Below, piece by piece: positions 12,132-23,769 of a stretch of 64,000 bases of DNA (its first letter is position 1; each line of letters opens with the position of its first letter). Position numbers and translations under genes: made by a program. The notes beneath the pieces were generated by a model. It saw only the letters and a list, made by a program, of their open reading frames with translations. It made no database searches and was not told the DNA's origin. Where the stretch lies: NCBI GenBank assembly GCA_029582155.1, contig CM055897.1:7900795-7964794 (forward strand), in the 5' to 3' direction. The DNA comes from Panopea generosa. Lineage: Eukaryota > Mollusca > Bivalvia > Adapedonta > Hiatellidae.

Positions 12132-14624
12132 GAACGATTATTGTTAAATCCACAGAATTTTCAGAAGAATTGTTGTAATGGCTTGCAAATCTGTTATTCA
12201 CACATTAAAATGATAGAACGCTGTATTTAATACAGTGAAGTATAATATTAATATTTAAAATTTGCTGTTGAAATCTGACTAACGTTCAACCTGTGGTATA
12301 TGTTTTATACTGTTAAGAAATATATTATATTACTTTTATTCAATGTATTCACTAATAGAAATGGAACTAAAATAATGCTGTCAAAAAATCACACATTGAT
12401 TAAAGTGAAATGAAATCAGTATATTGTCAAATCATGTGTTTAACTAATTGGATATATAATATCTAATTCTTTGTACGTAAAGTTGTAGCAAGGAAAATGT
12501 TCAGTTTTTTGCGAACTATTTTGACAAATTCACGCACAGTCGCATTGTTGCGCACAAACATGACAACTCTAAAAGGTTCATTTCCGAACTAATGAATGTC
12601 AGGTATTTTATCATTATACACAAAATGACGTCAAAGTGTCATATTACGTATGCTATTTTACGGTGTGCTCAATCGCAAGATTAACCTTTCATTGAAATAC
12701 ATAATTCAATTTGAAGGTTGATTTTTTTTAAAATATATAGACCATCTTGGAGATTGTACTTTCTGTGAAATAGGGACATATATCTATCATCTTGGAGACG
12801 GCCACCTATTTCAATTAAACATTCTACATATAAAAGCTAGTTAAAATAAATTACTATCACATTCCTGTCGTCTGTAGGCCTATCCTCTTGTACCCATCAA
12901 CAAACAACGATATGTAAACAGTAACCTCTACCTAATTTACCTAATCACTTTCCTACACCAATAAAACTGCACGTCATATGATATATGTTATGATATGTTT
13001 TGAAACTGGCGTTGAATTAATTGTTTTAAAAGATAAAGTTCCTTTCTAATATCTTTATTTTTATTACACTCGATCAAGTTTCGAAATAACCTGGAACCGA
13101 TGCAAAAGTAAGTTATGTAATACCATGTATCCTAAAGTTAAAGTTGATTAACAGAACAGCAAAAGTCACGTTGCATCATGACGTCACAACCGTTAATTGT
13201 ATACGTTTGTGACGTCATAACTAATCGCTTATAATAATTGTGTTAAAACAACGGGAACTTACGTGCTGACATACTCATGTTTTCTGTGTTCCTTATTGAT
13301 CGAAAGATTAGGTTGTAACATATTTGTTTTCTTTTTATTGTAATATATAGATCTATACATATAATTGCCATTATGATATAACGGCGGGATAATGTCTTTT
13401 GTTATGTTAATAGAATGCTACTTTTACTTTTCGCTCGAATCAGTTTGGAACTCTTTTCGTACATATCTGCATGTATCATGCAAAAGTTGTTGTCATGTTA
13501 TGTTTTATACGCTATCATTTTGTCGTTTTCGGGTCAACTTGAACATAATATTCTGAAATAAGTAAACAATCGACATTTAACGGCTTAGTCATCTGAAGAC
13601 AGACGATTAACGACTTAATTTCATTGTTTATAAGAATTGTAGACAAATCTTGGTATTGTGTAAATGTTTCATTTTAAAACCGCCACAATGCTGAACGAAT
13701 TGTTCAGTTTCCTTTCCTGAATCGAGCGGATAATAGATACATTGTGGTGATGTTCATTAACTGTCACATGACTACATTTGAACATAAATATGCAATATTG
13801 CAAAAACGACTGATCACGAGATTTTGTTGTTAATAAATAACACCACATGTTACCACGTAACGAAAACATTATATATTTAGATAGTGTTAGGCTGCGATCT
13901 ATTCTGTTTATAAACGGAAACGGTAGCCAACCAAACGAAAACTGAATGGAAATCGGACTATATCAGTACTGTCCCATCCATTTCTCTTTAAGTCACGTGA
14001 TTAAATACAAGCAAGCAAACTTCTGCCAGAGGTGTTCGCTCTGTCAGCAAACGTTTAAAGCAAACATGTCTTTCGGTTGATTTATGTTGTCAAACGTTAT
14101 AAAAAAACGTTGCGCGAACTGAACGCATCCTTGAAGTAACGATGTTTGTAAACATATTGTAGGTTAAGATATTTGCATTTCTATAATATATTTAAAACTT
14201 TTATACTGAATTTCTATTTAAATCAGTTTTATCCTTCCTACCTATCATATATCAGTGTAAATATTTTTTTCCTGATCTGAGAGGATATACTCAATATTTT
14301 AAGATAGTTTTTTTATATTGCGTAATACCGCTCTTTTTATCTTGACAGAGTTTTAGTATTTTGTTTTTCTTAATACACGTTTAATAAATCGATTTTGAGA
14401 ATTACACGGTCTTGTTTTGCGAATAGTTAATTGGCTTTTGCATTACGTGAATTTTCTTGTAATATTTGAAGGGCTATGTACATATATTCTATGATATAAA
14501 TGTAACTATTATTGCTTTGTATGATGAGACGGAAATAAAATAAAAATATCATTTTTATTTATGATGACTTACTGACTCCGAATCTATAGTATATGTGTTT
14601 GTTTGTTGTCTGTTAGAATATAAA
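12132..14624. other. Gene-free stretch with a CRE-like inverted repeat
   Basis: No coding gene was recognised. The one feature is ATGACGTCACAA at 13,178-13,189 facing TTGTGACGTCAT at 13,207-13,218, with a 17-nt centre. Each arm contains the full TGACGTCA octamer recognised by CREB/ATF-type bZIP proteins. The rest is AT-rich without tandem structure. Confidence 0.45.
13178..13218. promoter_or_regulatory. Paired TGACGTCA (CRE-like) sites in an inverted repeat
   Basis: Two perfect TGACGTCA octamers sit in facing 12-bp arms. The octamer is the classical CREB/ATF site. There is no adjacent gene, so regulatory function is only a possibility; it could equally be a small palindromic element. Confidence 0.35.
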
Positions 14625-14838
14625 GCGCCATCTAACGCCATCGAGGGCTAATAAACAATCAGTTCTCTAATCACTCCTTCATGGGATGCTGAAAGGCTAA
14701 TCTGTACTCAACCACAATAATTTCCCAAAGTAACTTATAATTTCCCCACTTAAATCAGCAGTAAGAGACTAGTAAGATTAATAATAAGACGTGCTACCAA
14801 CTGTGATAACCGGGCCTAGCTATCAAACAGTATATAAC
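14625..14838 (-). mobile_element. tRNA-derived SINE, family C (old copy)
   Basis: The segment ends with GTGCTACCAACTGTGATAAC then CGGGCCTAGCTATCAAA. This matches the head of the better-preserved copy at 57.44-57.68 kb (GCGCTACCGACTGAGCTAAT then CGGGCCCGGCTAT). Internal blocks such as GGGATGCTGAAAGGCTAA also align with GGGATCCTGAAATGTTAA there. Confidence 0.65.
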
Positions 14839-15539
14839 TTGGTCGAAATGGATGCTACATTTTACCTGCAATATGGACATCTTGTTATACAGATTAATAA
14901 GGTCTGTGTAATAAATACATATATATATAATGAATCACTTCATAGTAAAACGTCTTTTTCCCAGTAGAGGACTGAAATTTACACGGCTGGTACTTTGCTA
15001 GGAAAAGAGAAACAAATACACCATTGTTACCCATTCTCATATGTTGACACATGAATAATATTTGTCTTATTTACATTTGAAGCAATCATTACTGACAAAA
15101 GTACATATGCAACAAATCATATTCCAACTTCCAAATTTCAACACACTTTTGTCATTGATTGCTAAGTAAATACAATGTATTATTCTATATATGTACGTGT
15201 ATAGCCAATCTGCTTCTCCAGATGCTACCACGTGACCGTACAATATGTAGAAGTTTATTGGATTTAATAAATGTTATATTGTACAGTTCACAATTCAAGA
15301 CGGCGACTATAAAAATGAAATTAATTTGGTAGAAATTTCAACGATAAAAACAAACAACCGACAACATGTTCCGCATGACGATGACGTTGAGAAAATCCGA
15401 ATTTCTGTCACTGAAACTTCATTTGCCTGCCGCTTTGAACTCAACGTTTATTTTTTAAAAGAATTTTCATTTACATTTATGATAAATTTATTTCAGATTG
15501 AGGTATAGAATAAAATAAAACATTGTACATATATTGGAT
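14839..15539. other. Gene-free stretch
   Basis: AT-rich; no recognised coding, RNA or repeat feature. Confidence 0.35.
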
Positions 15540-15613
15540 GAGTACGTATTGTGGTAAAAACCATATTGGACTCGGCGTCTCGTCTATTATGGTTTTCACC
15601 ACAATACATACTC
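15540..15613. repeat. Hairpin: 26-bp inverted repeat with 22-nt loop
   Basis: The left arm 15,540-15,565 (GAGTACGTATTGTGGTAAAA...) pairs with the right arm 15,588-15,613 (...TTTTCACCACAATACATACTC) with two mismatches. The G+C-richer loop contains GGACTCGGCGTCTCG. Partial pairing resumes outside the arms (ATTGTAC / GTACAAT). Confidence 0.85.
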
Positions 15614-15972
15614 GTACAATAATGTATCCCTATATTGTACAAAACCCTTTAAATAACCTTAAATTATTCATCAGGTACATTTGTAATATGATTATGATAA
15701 ATTAGTCAAATATCTTTCTATTTTTTAAGATTATTATATATGACTTATGTATTTCCGCTGTTACGTTTGTTTAAATATACCCTCGCGCGTGATATTGGCT
15801 GTATACTACTAGGGTTATATAAATATAAACATATTCTACAATTATGTATATACAATTTCACGGCCTTATACATGTATATATAAATGTGTTTAATATTTCT
15901 TCATTGTGTATATATGTAAACATGCATTGCTACTATACATATTTATTATAGTTTTAATTTCATTTTAATTGC

Positions 15973-16077
15973 TTTTATGCATGTGTAAAAATGTCGAATC
16001 TAACATAAATCCCAAGTCCAGACTTCGGATTTTATTTGATTTGTGCGTGATTCGACATTATTTACACATGCATAAAA
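15973..16077. repeat. Hairpin: ~28-bp inverted repeat with ~48-nt loop
   Basis: The left arm 15,973-16,000 (TTTTATGCATGTGTAAA...GTCGAATC) pairs with the right arm 16,049-16,077 (GATTCGAC...TTTACACATGCATAAAA); the only differences are within the central A/T run. Confidence 0.88.
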
Positions 16078-17744
16078 AGAAGAAAAAATGAATTTAATCC
16101 TTCATATTCAAATCCTGATGATGATATCTTATCTATTTTTAATTAGTTTGAGACGCCTCAAGTAAAATGTGTAAATTGAAATTTAAACTATCAGCTGCAA
16201 AGCAAGCGCGTAGGATTACACAATGTTAAATTCAATAATATTTACTATTATCGTAATGGATATAATTTCCATTATCAGCTGAACTCTGCAACAGTGTTTG
16301 CTTTTTTGGTAAATTAAAATATTTTGAGGTGAAAACAATATACATCCGCCTTTTACCCCCCGATTTGGACAAATAAAACATCGACAATTCAAGGAAGTAC
16401 CTACGCATTCAAGGTAGTTTGCATTGTACACAAGGTCAAAGAAGTTGACGTCATTGCAGGTTAGACTACACGACTATTTAAAAATGTCAACATTTACAAA
16501 GGTCATATAAATCTACAGTCATGATGGAGATCTGAATTTGGAACGTTTCACACTTAATAAACGATATTGAAATTACGCTAAATATTCAATCAGTCAATCA
16601 GTGAACTTAAACTATAAATTTTATTTCATTTCTCCGAACGAATGAATGGGGTGGGGTGTATGGGAAACAAATTGCCAACAACTAGAACTCACGTTCGGTA
16701 AACACGGACCGTATAAACATATAATATAAACATTCTGTAATCTACTTCATCGTGTGCCAAACAACCTGTGTTCTGATTATGGCGCCGGTTAAAATCACCG
16801 AACAAATCAAATAATTATAAAACAATAGACCAAAGAAAATACCTAACAACTATTTTTGTTGTATTTTGTTATTAAAATATATGTTGAAACGTGGCGTCCA
16901 GGGATTTTATCGAAAAATAGAAGTCTTTGAAAAGACACGTTATATATTGAAAATGCTTTAAATACATATATGGAAGTGAGATTGGCACTTATGCAGTTTA
17001 ATAACAAAACAACATCCCTATGTGCAAATACATATTTAACGTTTGAAAACATATGATCTATTTACTGAGAAGAATAGAAAACATTGTATATAAGATGCAA
17101 ATGTGAATAGTTAACGATTAATACAAATGAGACTCAGTAATTGAAGATGAGATCTGATAAAGCTTAATGACTGTTCTACTCAGACTCTTGTAGCGTTCAA
17201 GCATATGATACTGTAATGTAAATAAATATAAAAAAGTCTAATTTGTAATGGCTATAATGGTTTAATGAAATAAATAATTAAAGGGTTTATACCATACTGG
17301 TTTAACCTTTTTGGCAAACAATTTTAAGCCTGGAAATCGATATCAGAAACATTTCGAATTGATATTTTTAAAAAAGATTTTGTACTTATTGCAAATTAAG
17401 GCAATGTTTTGTGATACATTAAATTAAACTCAAATAATATATCACCGACATTAAGTGAGGCGACGACACTACCTTTTAATTACTTAGCTCGTCCATAATT
17501 AATCAGGTTTCACCTGTAGGAATATAATATATTTTCTTTTCTTTTTCTTAATTGGGAGTTTTCATTGTAACACTAACATTAATAAGTGCAATGTGCTGTT
17601 TATTAATTCCGTGCCTCTTTGGACAGTCAATATGAATTTTATTTATAAAATTTGATTTTAAAATAACTCTATTAGTGATTTGTATTTTGTTAAATACAAA
17701 AAATGGATTTAAAAATAAGTAAAAACGTATATGCTTTATAAAAC
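16078..17744. other. Gene-free stretch
   Basis: AT-rich sequence with no coding motif on either strand and no clear tandem repeat. Confidence 0.35.
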
Positions 17745-18060
17745 TGAAGACCGCAGCAGTGTTCTAGTGGTAGTGAAGTATCCGCCTCGAATGCGAAAGG
17801 TCGTGGATTAGATCCCCGGTCGGGTCATACCAAAATTGTACTAATAACTTCCTCGTTTGGCGCTCAGCATTAAGAGGATAGTTCTATGTCTGGTCTGCCC
17901 GGTGTCAATATAATGTGACTGAGTGGGGTAACATACCATGTGTGTCTATGGCATGATACTCCTGTTTGGCACCACTTAGTTTACTAACTCAAGTAGACAC
18001 TGTCGCGATATAACTAAAAAATTGATGAAAGCGACACTAAACAGCATACAACAACAACAT
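17745..18060 (+). mobile_element. tRNA-derived SINE, family A, near full length
   Basis: A tRNA-like head (A-box-like CTAGTGGTAGTGAAG; B-box-like GGTCGTGGATTAGATCC) is followed by a body with TCTGCCCGGTGTCAATATAA, TAACATACCATGTGTGTC and CAAGTAGACACTGTCGCG. It ends AGCGACACTAAACAGCAT and a short AAC-rich tail. The same body occurs at 18.31-18.62 kb (minus), 47.53-47.74 kb (plus) and 6.72-6.81 kb (minus, tail). It is transcribed by RNA polymerase III in principle and mobilised by a LINE in trans. Confidence 0.85.
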
Positions 18061-18307
18061 TCATAAAACTGTGTAAACCCATTACGGCATGACGATAGGC
18101 AGTGCCATGGGTGTATTTAAATAAACTCGTATTATTTTGATTTGCCTATAATGTATTGATTCTTTATCCTTTAACACATAATAAATTTACTTAGCCTCAG
18201 TATACAAGTTTTCCTTTGTCGATATTCAGTCAACTGTGAACGGTATACCAAGGTGTTTTGACATGTATTAATTATTGGCTAAACTGGTCAGTGTAGAGAA
18301 TGTTTTT

Positions 18308-18620
18308 GTTGTTGTATGGTGTTTAGCGTCGCTTTCAACAATTTTTCAGTCATATCGCGACGTTGTCTACTTGAGACAGTATTCTAAGCGCTGTCACACT
18401 GGAGTATCATGCCGCAGACACATGGTATGATACCCCACCCAGTCACATTATACTGACACCGGGCCGACCAGACCTATAACTCTCCTCTAAATGCTGAGCG
18501 TCAAGCGAGGAAGCTTCTAGTACCATTTTTAAAGTCTTTGGTATGACCCGGCCGGGGATTGAACCCACGACCTTCCGCATGCGAGGCGGACGCTCTACCA
18601 ATCGACCACGCCGCGGACTC
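18308..18620 (-). mobile_element. tRNA-derived SINE, family A, near full length
   Basis: Reverse-oriented copy of the family. It starts with the tail side GTTGTATGGTGTTTAGCGTC and ends with the head side GGGGATTGAACCCACGACC and GCTCTACCAATCGACCACG, the complement of B and A boxes. It lies about 250 bp from the plus-oriented copy, so the two form an imperfect inverted pair. Confidence 0.88.
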
Positions 18621-18689
18621 GGTGTAGAGAAGTAATTTGACCAGTGAGGTCTGCCAGAAAAAACTCAGAATGTCAATCATGTAAATTAA

Positions 18690-19627
18690 GTGTGATGTTC
18701 ATGAACCCTGAGGATCGAGATAAATACAATATGTTTTTTGCTTTATTTAATTCATTTAAATTCTATTTTAAATTAAGGTTGTAATAATAAATAAATAATA
18801 AATATTCAAGCATTAAATTATAAATGTTTGAGATTATAATTATATTGTATATTTTAATTTGAAGCTTATTTATAAGTAACTGAGAACATTTACACCTGTT
18901 TATCATTAGTAGTAAAGTTTGTGTTGCGGTTCTATGAATAATAATTAGTACTTGATGATATGGTGTACTGTAACTATATAAGTGAAGTGGACTTTTATTG
19001 TACTTTACGTACGTGTATTTTTAATTAATATGTACTCGACGAAGAAAACGGGGTTGTACTTTATGAACGTGGAGAATTAATGTGGTACGTTGAGTACGTG
19101 ACGAACAAGGTAGGCTGTACATTAATAACTAACGTTAATGGTATGAGACTATAAAAGTGTTGTTGAAACTGCAGGTTTCGTTGTGGAACATTGGAAGCGA
19201 GGACATATCGAAAATGAAAACGTGGTGTTGAGGTAGTATGAGTGACGTTGGAAATGGGAATGGCGAAGACGAGATGTCGACGTCGACGGTTACGTGTCAT
19301 AATAAAAATTGGGAACTAGGAGGGACAATCGAGTGGCCTGACTGCCGGTGAACAGTTGTTTGTAGAGAGTAAAGCGACGAATCAACACTATACTTGAGGA
19401 AGTGGTTTTGGGATCCGAACACAAACTTTTAGAAAGATTATTGAACTTTGAAGAAACAAATGTGTAACTCACTATAAATACGTGGCTTCATATAGTGATT
19501 TTAAACTAAATATATGTTATTTGTTGTTATGTATATTGTTTATCGTATTCTTGTAATTAAATTGTAAAATATATTGTTTTAGTTCTGTACTTTCGTGACT
19601 GCCCTGCCTCGACCATCCTTTGATAAC
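18690..19627 (+). mobile_element. Probable 5' LTR of the Ty3/gypsy element
   Basis: Only the downstream border is supported: a primer-binding-site-like TGGTGTCAGAAGTGGGAT begins at 19,628. A TATA-like CTATATAAG near 18,974 would be a suitable LTR promoter. No second copy of this sequence was noticed after the truncated polymerase region, so the upstream border is a guess and the LTR cannot be confirmed by self-comparison. Confidence 0.4.
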
Positions 19628-19645
19628 TGGTGTCAGAAGTGGGAT
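19628..19645 (+). other. Primer binding site of the LTR element
   Basis: TGGTGTCAGAAGTGGGAT has the TGG start and form typical of tRNA-complementary primer sites of metazoan Ty3/gypsy elements. It precedes the gag-like frame by about 1.1 kb of leader with no coding motif. Confidence 0.65.
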
Positions 19646-20762
19646 CAATTTAAGCACTACAGTAATTGAAACGATTTAAGATACAAAGTCAATTTGATAG
19701 GAGTATTAGTTAAATAATTTTAAATGACAATGTTTAGGCTTGTATTCTAGCGTAAGTTAGTTATTATGTTTATATTGGTTATCTACTATTGTAGAATATG
19801 GGTGTACCAGCTTATAATCAAAAGTGCAAAAGGCTTGAGTCGGGTTGGTTGTACGAAGGACGATAGTGACGTTGGCTACCTTGGTGCTAAGGTGTACTCA
19901 TGAACATTAGTAACGGTAGGACAAGGATAACTAAGGCAATGTGTTTGTAAATGCACTTAGCACAGTGAACTGATATAAGGAATCGGGACATATATAGGTG
20001 AATATTATTTATGAGTTCGTATATAACAACATTGTGTGCTACCTTTGATTTCTGGGTTGCATGGTCGAAACGGTTGGGTGATCTTGTTTGGTATCAAGAC
20101 AGTATATAACAGGTCTCTAAGTATCACTGCAGTGATTGTATTTTGTGCTACCTGTTGTGTACGGTGTTGTTTTAGTAATGTAAGTGTTTAAGTAATTGTG
20201 CATACGAGTCATGAGTGTCAGATATACATAACCTGTTTATAGACAGAGTTATGAATAAAAGTGCGTGTGAATTCATGTTGTGGGCGTATGTATATGTTGC
20301 ATGGGATTAATCGAGTATGCAACTATCACCTTCATAAGAAGGGAATTAAAGCATTATTGGCGCAGTTCAGACAGAGAAATCTTGTGACAAGACATACCTT
20401 GTCACTATTGGACTCGATACATGCTGATGCACTGGTAAGTTTTATTTATTATTGTTTGTTTCTCCTTTATCGATTATTGACATGTGCTTTTATTGCTATT
20501 AGTTTTGTTTAGTTACATCTTGTCTGTCAATGTATTTATGTAGTCTTTGTATGTCTTTCCAGGTTTGAAATATTGTAATCCATAATTAAACTACCACAAA
20601 TACAATCCAGTGTGTTCTGTTACGTTCTTACACACCAAGGGTTACATACACAGATTGTGAAACACATTATGAGGTATAAATATGATAATTCATATGTAAA
20701 TAATATCGAGGCGGAGTTTTGTTATTATATGATAGTGTTACCGGAATCTGTTATAAAGTATT
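19646..20762 (+). other. Leader region between primer site and gag
   Basis: About 1.1 kb without a recognised frame. It is longer than usual for a Ty3/gypsy leader, which may reflect an insertion or a second, degenerate LTR-like segment; CACACCAAGGGTTACATACA near 20,630 could be a border but has no partner. Confidence 0.3.
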
Positions 20763-21560
20763 TTGAAAAGAGAAGTTGAGAGGATATGGGGTAAAGTAAA
20801 GCTAGAAGGAGAAGAACTCATAGATTTCATTTCAGAGCAACAAAAACAGTTACGAGAAGAAAGGCAGAGACAGCGAGAAATGGAAAGGGAAACGTTAGAG
20901 TTTGAGAAAAGAAAGTTAGAGATAGAGAAGGACCGTGAATCAGAGAGAGAGGCATATTCAGTAAATCGGTTAGAATTGGAACATAAGTTGCAGTTATTAG
21001 AAAAAGAAGTGGAGAGTAGTCGTGTCAGTATTAGTAGAGATAGTAGAAGAAGGGTAGTAGCACCAAAACTTCTTAAATTATCTCCTTTTGAGGGAGGAAA
21101 GGATGATATAGATTTTTATATAAGTAGATTTGAAAGGTACGCATTAGTTCTTAATTGGCATAAGGGCATATGGGCTACTCACTGCAGTGCTCTTTTGAAG
21201 GGTAATGCGTTAAAGGTGTATGCCATGCTTCCTTCAGAGCAAGATTTAGACTATGAAGTATTGAAAACTGCATTATTAAAATGTTTTGATATGACAGAGG
21301 ATGGTTTTGGAGATAGGTTTCAGAATTGTCGACCTAAATCAGGGGAGACATTTTAACAGTTTGCCGTTCCAATGGCTAGTTAGATCAGTAGATGGATAGA
21401 TATGGCAGGCATTCCAATAACGTTTGCGGGTCTCTTAGATTTAGTTGTAAGGGAACAGGTTTTACAGACGTGTAACAGAGAAGAAGCATTGTTCTTAAAA
21501 GAGAGGATACCGAAGTCTGTTGAAGAAATGGCAAGGTTGGCCGATTAATTTAGAGAAGCT
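20763..21560 (+). pseudogene. Ty3/gypsy gag (capsid) remnant
   Basis: The open frame starts at TTG, so the original ATG is lost or lies upstream. Residues 15-85 form a charged coiled coil rich in Glu, Arg and Lys. A capsid-like region follows (LSPFEGGKDDIDFYISRFER, then a short motif GKALK-like GNALKVY). Homology continues past TAA at 21,354 in the same frame through WIDMAGI, LLDLVVREQ and FLKERIPKSVEEMA to about 21,560, interrupted by a TAG near 21,381 and a TAA at 21,546. This is the capsid C-terminal, SCAN-like part. Gag would form the particle; here it is inactivated by at least three stops. Confidence 0.85.
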
Positions 21561-21699
21561 AGGCAAGTAATGTAGTAAGTCTTACTTGTCAAACAGTCAA
21601 AAGAGGTAGCGGAGGTCCAATTGTAGGGAATGTCAAGCAAGTAGAACAGAGACAACATAATAGGGGAATATTCCTAGAGTTTTTTGTTAGACCAGACAG

Positions 21700-22594
21700 G
21701 AAGTGTTTTCGATGCAACAACACTGTGTGTGTTTTGCAGATTGACTCTAAATTCGGTTGTTGGCAACAGGTAGACAAAAATAGTCAGAATAACTTGAGGG
21801 AGAAGAATGTAAGATTCAAAAGCCCTAGAGGACGACAAGAGGTTTATAATTCTTTCAATAGGTATGGCAAAAGGCAGAATAGAGGTTGTTCAAATACTTG
21901 TGGGGCATGCACTCCGAGTAGTGATAGCATAGTTGATACTTGTGCAAGAGAAACAGCTATTCCAGAATGTTCGCCTTCGGGAAGTAAAATTTCGAGTCAT
22001 ATCCCGGTATTAAATGGATATGTAGAACACAGTCCAGTTGTTGTATTGCGGGACATGGGTTGCAGTGGAGAAGTGGTTAAGAAATCTTTAGTTGACGATA
22101 GTCAGTTAACGGGACAAACGCTTTCTATTTCACAAGCAGATAGTTCTAAAACTGGTGTGCCTTTAGCCAAATTGTGTGTAGATACTCCATTTTATGTAGG
22201 TGAAGTCATTGATTGGTGCATGGAAAATCCTATATATGATCTTATTATAGGAAATATGGATCAAGCGCGAGAATATGGTAATCCTAATCGAGATTGGGCC
22301 GTTAGCATTTTTACTAGACAACAAGCAAGGAAGAGTAAGGTGTATTCAAAATTGAACGTAGTTGAGGCTATTAAAGATGAGGGGGTTAATTCTGAAGATA
22401 TGATCAAAGCAAAGCAGAATGATAGTACCTTAAGTAAGATAAGAGATAAAGAAAAAGAAGGGATTGTTTTTGAAAAATCAAATGGCTCCAAGACAAAGTA
22501 TGTTGTACAGAACAAACTTATTTACAGAGAATTTCATTCTCCAAAGGTTCAGAAAGGCATGAAATTTTGTCAGTTGGTACTACCCGAAATGTAA
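21700..22594 (+). pseudogene. Ty3/gypsy protease region and integrase leader remnant
   Basis: A residual zinc-knuckle-like RKCFRCNN lies near 21,700. The retropepsin-like segment is recognisable around 22,030-22,250 as SPVVVLRDMGCSG followed by YDLIIGNM. The catalytic Asp-Thr/Ser-Gly is Asp-Met-Gly here (22,052-22,060), which should abolish or cripple protease activity. The frame then runs through a linker (NVVEAIKDEG...) toward the integrase and stops at TAA 22,592, while the homologous frame continues directly after it. Confidence 0.8.
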
Positions 22595-23640
22595 AGAGAA
22601 AGGGTTATGCGTTTAGCACATGAATCCATTATGTCTGGTCATATGGCAACTAGGAAAACGGCTGACAGAGTAACTTTACAATTTTTTTGGCCAAGGATAG
22701 AAGCTGATATTAAAAGGTTCTGTAGATCATGTGACTTCTATCAAAAGACCATTCCAAAGGGTAAGCAAGTTAAAGCTCCATTAGGTAAGATGGCAATAAT
22801 AGATGTACCTTTCAATAGAATTGCACTAGATATAGTGGGACCCTTACAGCCAATTACAGATAAAGGAAATAGACATATACTCACTTTAGAAGATTACGCC
22901 ACTAGATATCCTGAGGCTGTGGCCTTGTCTTCTATAGAAACAGAAAGAGTTGTAAAGTAGGTTTTTAGCGTGAGAGGCTGACTGATATGGGTGGGCAATT
23001 CACTTCACAGCTGATGTCTGAGATTAGTAGATTAATTTCAATGAAACAGTTGACAACTACACCATACCATCCAATGTGTAACGGTCTGGTGGAAAGGTTT
23101 AACGGAACGTTAAAGCAGATGCTAAAGCGTATGTGTGCAGAACGTCCTAAGGATTGGGACAAATACTTAAGTCCAGTATTATTTGCGTACCGTGAGGTAC
23201 CACAGACAAGTCTAGGATTCTCTCCTTTTGAACTGGTACGGTTGGCCTGTGAGAGGTCCTATAAAAACCTTGAGAGAACTATGGACAAAGGATATTTCGG
23301 ATCCTGAGGTTAAAACAACTTATCAATATATCATTGATCTGCGTGAAAGGTTAGAATCTACTTGTGAACTTGTACGAGAGAATCTGTCGAAAACTCCAAA
23401 GAGATATGCTAAAACTTACAAGACGAAAGCTAGAAGTAGACAATTAAAAGAAGGACAGAAAGTGTTGGTCTTATTACCAACGAAGACTAAAAAGCTTCTT
23501 ATGCATTGGAATGGTCCTTATCACATTACAAAGAGAGTAGGAGATTTAGATTGCAGAGTTAGTATAAATGGTAAGGAGAAGTTAATCTGCTGAAGTTATA
23601 TGTAGAACGTAATAAGCCACAATTCAGTAACATTGGTGAA
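22595..23640 (+). pseudogene. Ty3/gypsy integrase remnant
   Basis: The N-terminal HHCC zinc-binding module is seen as RLAHESIMSGHMATRKT and FCRSCDFYQK. The catalytic core has Asp in ALDIVGPL, Asp in LTDMGGQFTS and Glu in GLVERFNGTLKQ, the D,D(35)E triad expected for retroviral-type integrases. The C-terminal part has LREVP-like YREVPQTSLGFSPFEL, then after a frameshift near 23,240 LRELWTKD, KVLVLLPTKTKKLLMHWNGP and a chromo-like end. Other breaks are stops near 22,958 and 22,976 and a frame change near 23,590. It integrates element cDNA in active relatives; this copy is dead. It lies upstream of reverse transcriptase, which is unusual. Confidence 0.9.
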
Positions 23641-23769
23641 GTAGATGAAGGGGTGTTAGGAGCGGTAGGGGTGTCGGTGCTAGATACGGGTTATGACGAG
23701 ACTGACGACATTAGAGAGTTACCTGATGACGACTACCAATAACCCTTACATAGGTCCCGAAGTGATTCA

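Noticed and set aside
18541-18620. tRNA gene on the minus strand
   Set aside because: It is the head of a SINE with three other family members in the window.
19061-19472. Minus-strand frames of 60-79 codons
   Set aside because: They lie in the probable LTR, lack motifs and overlap one another.
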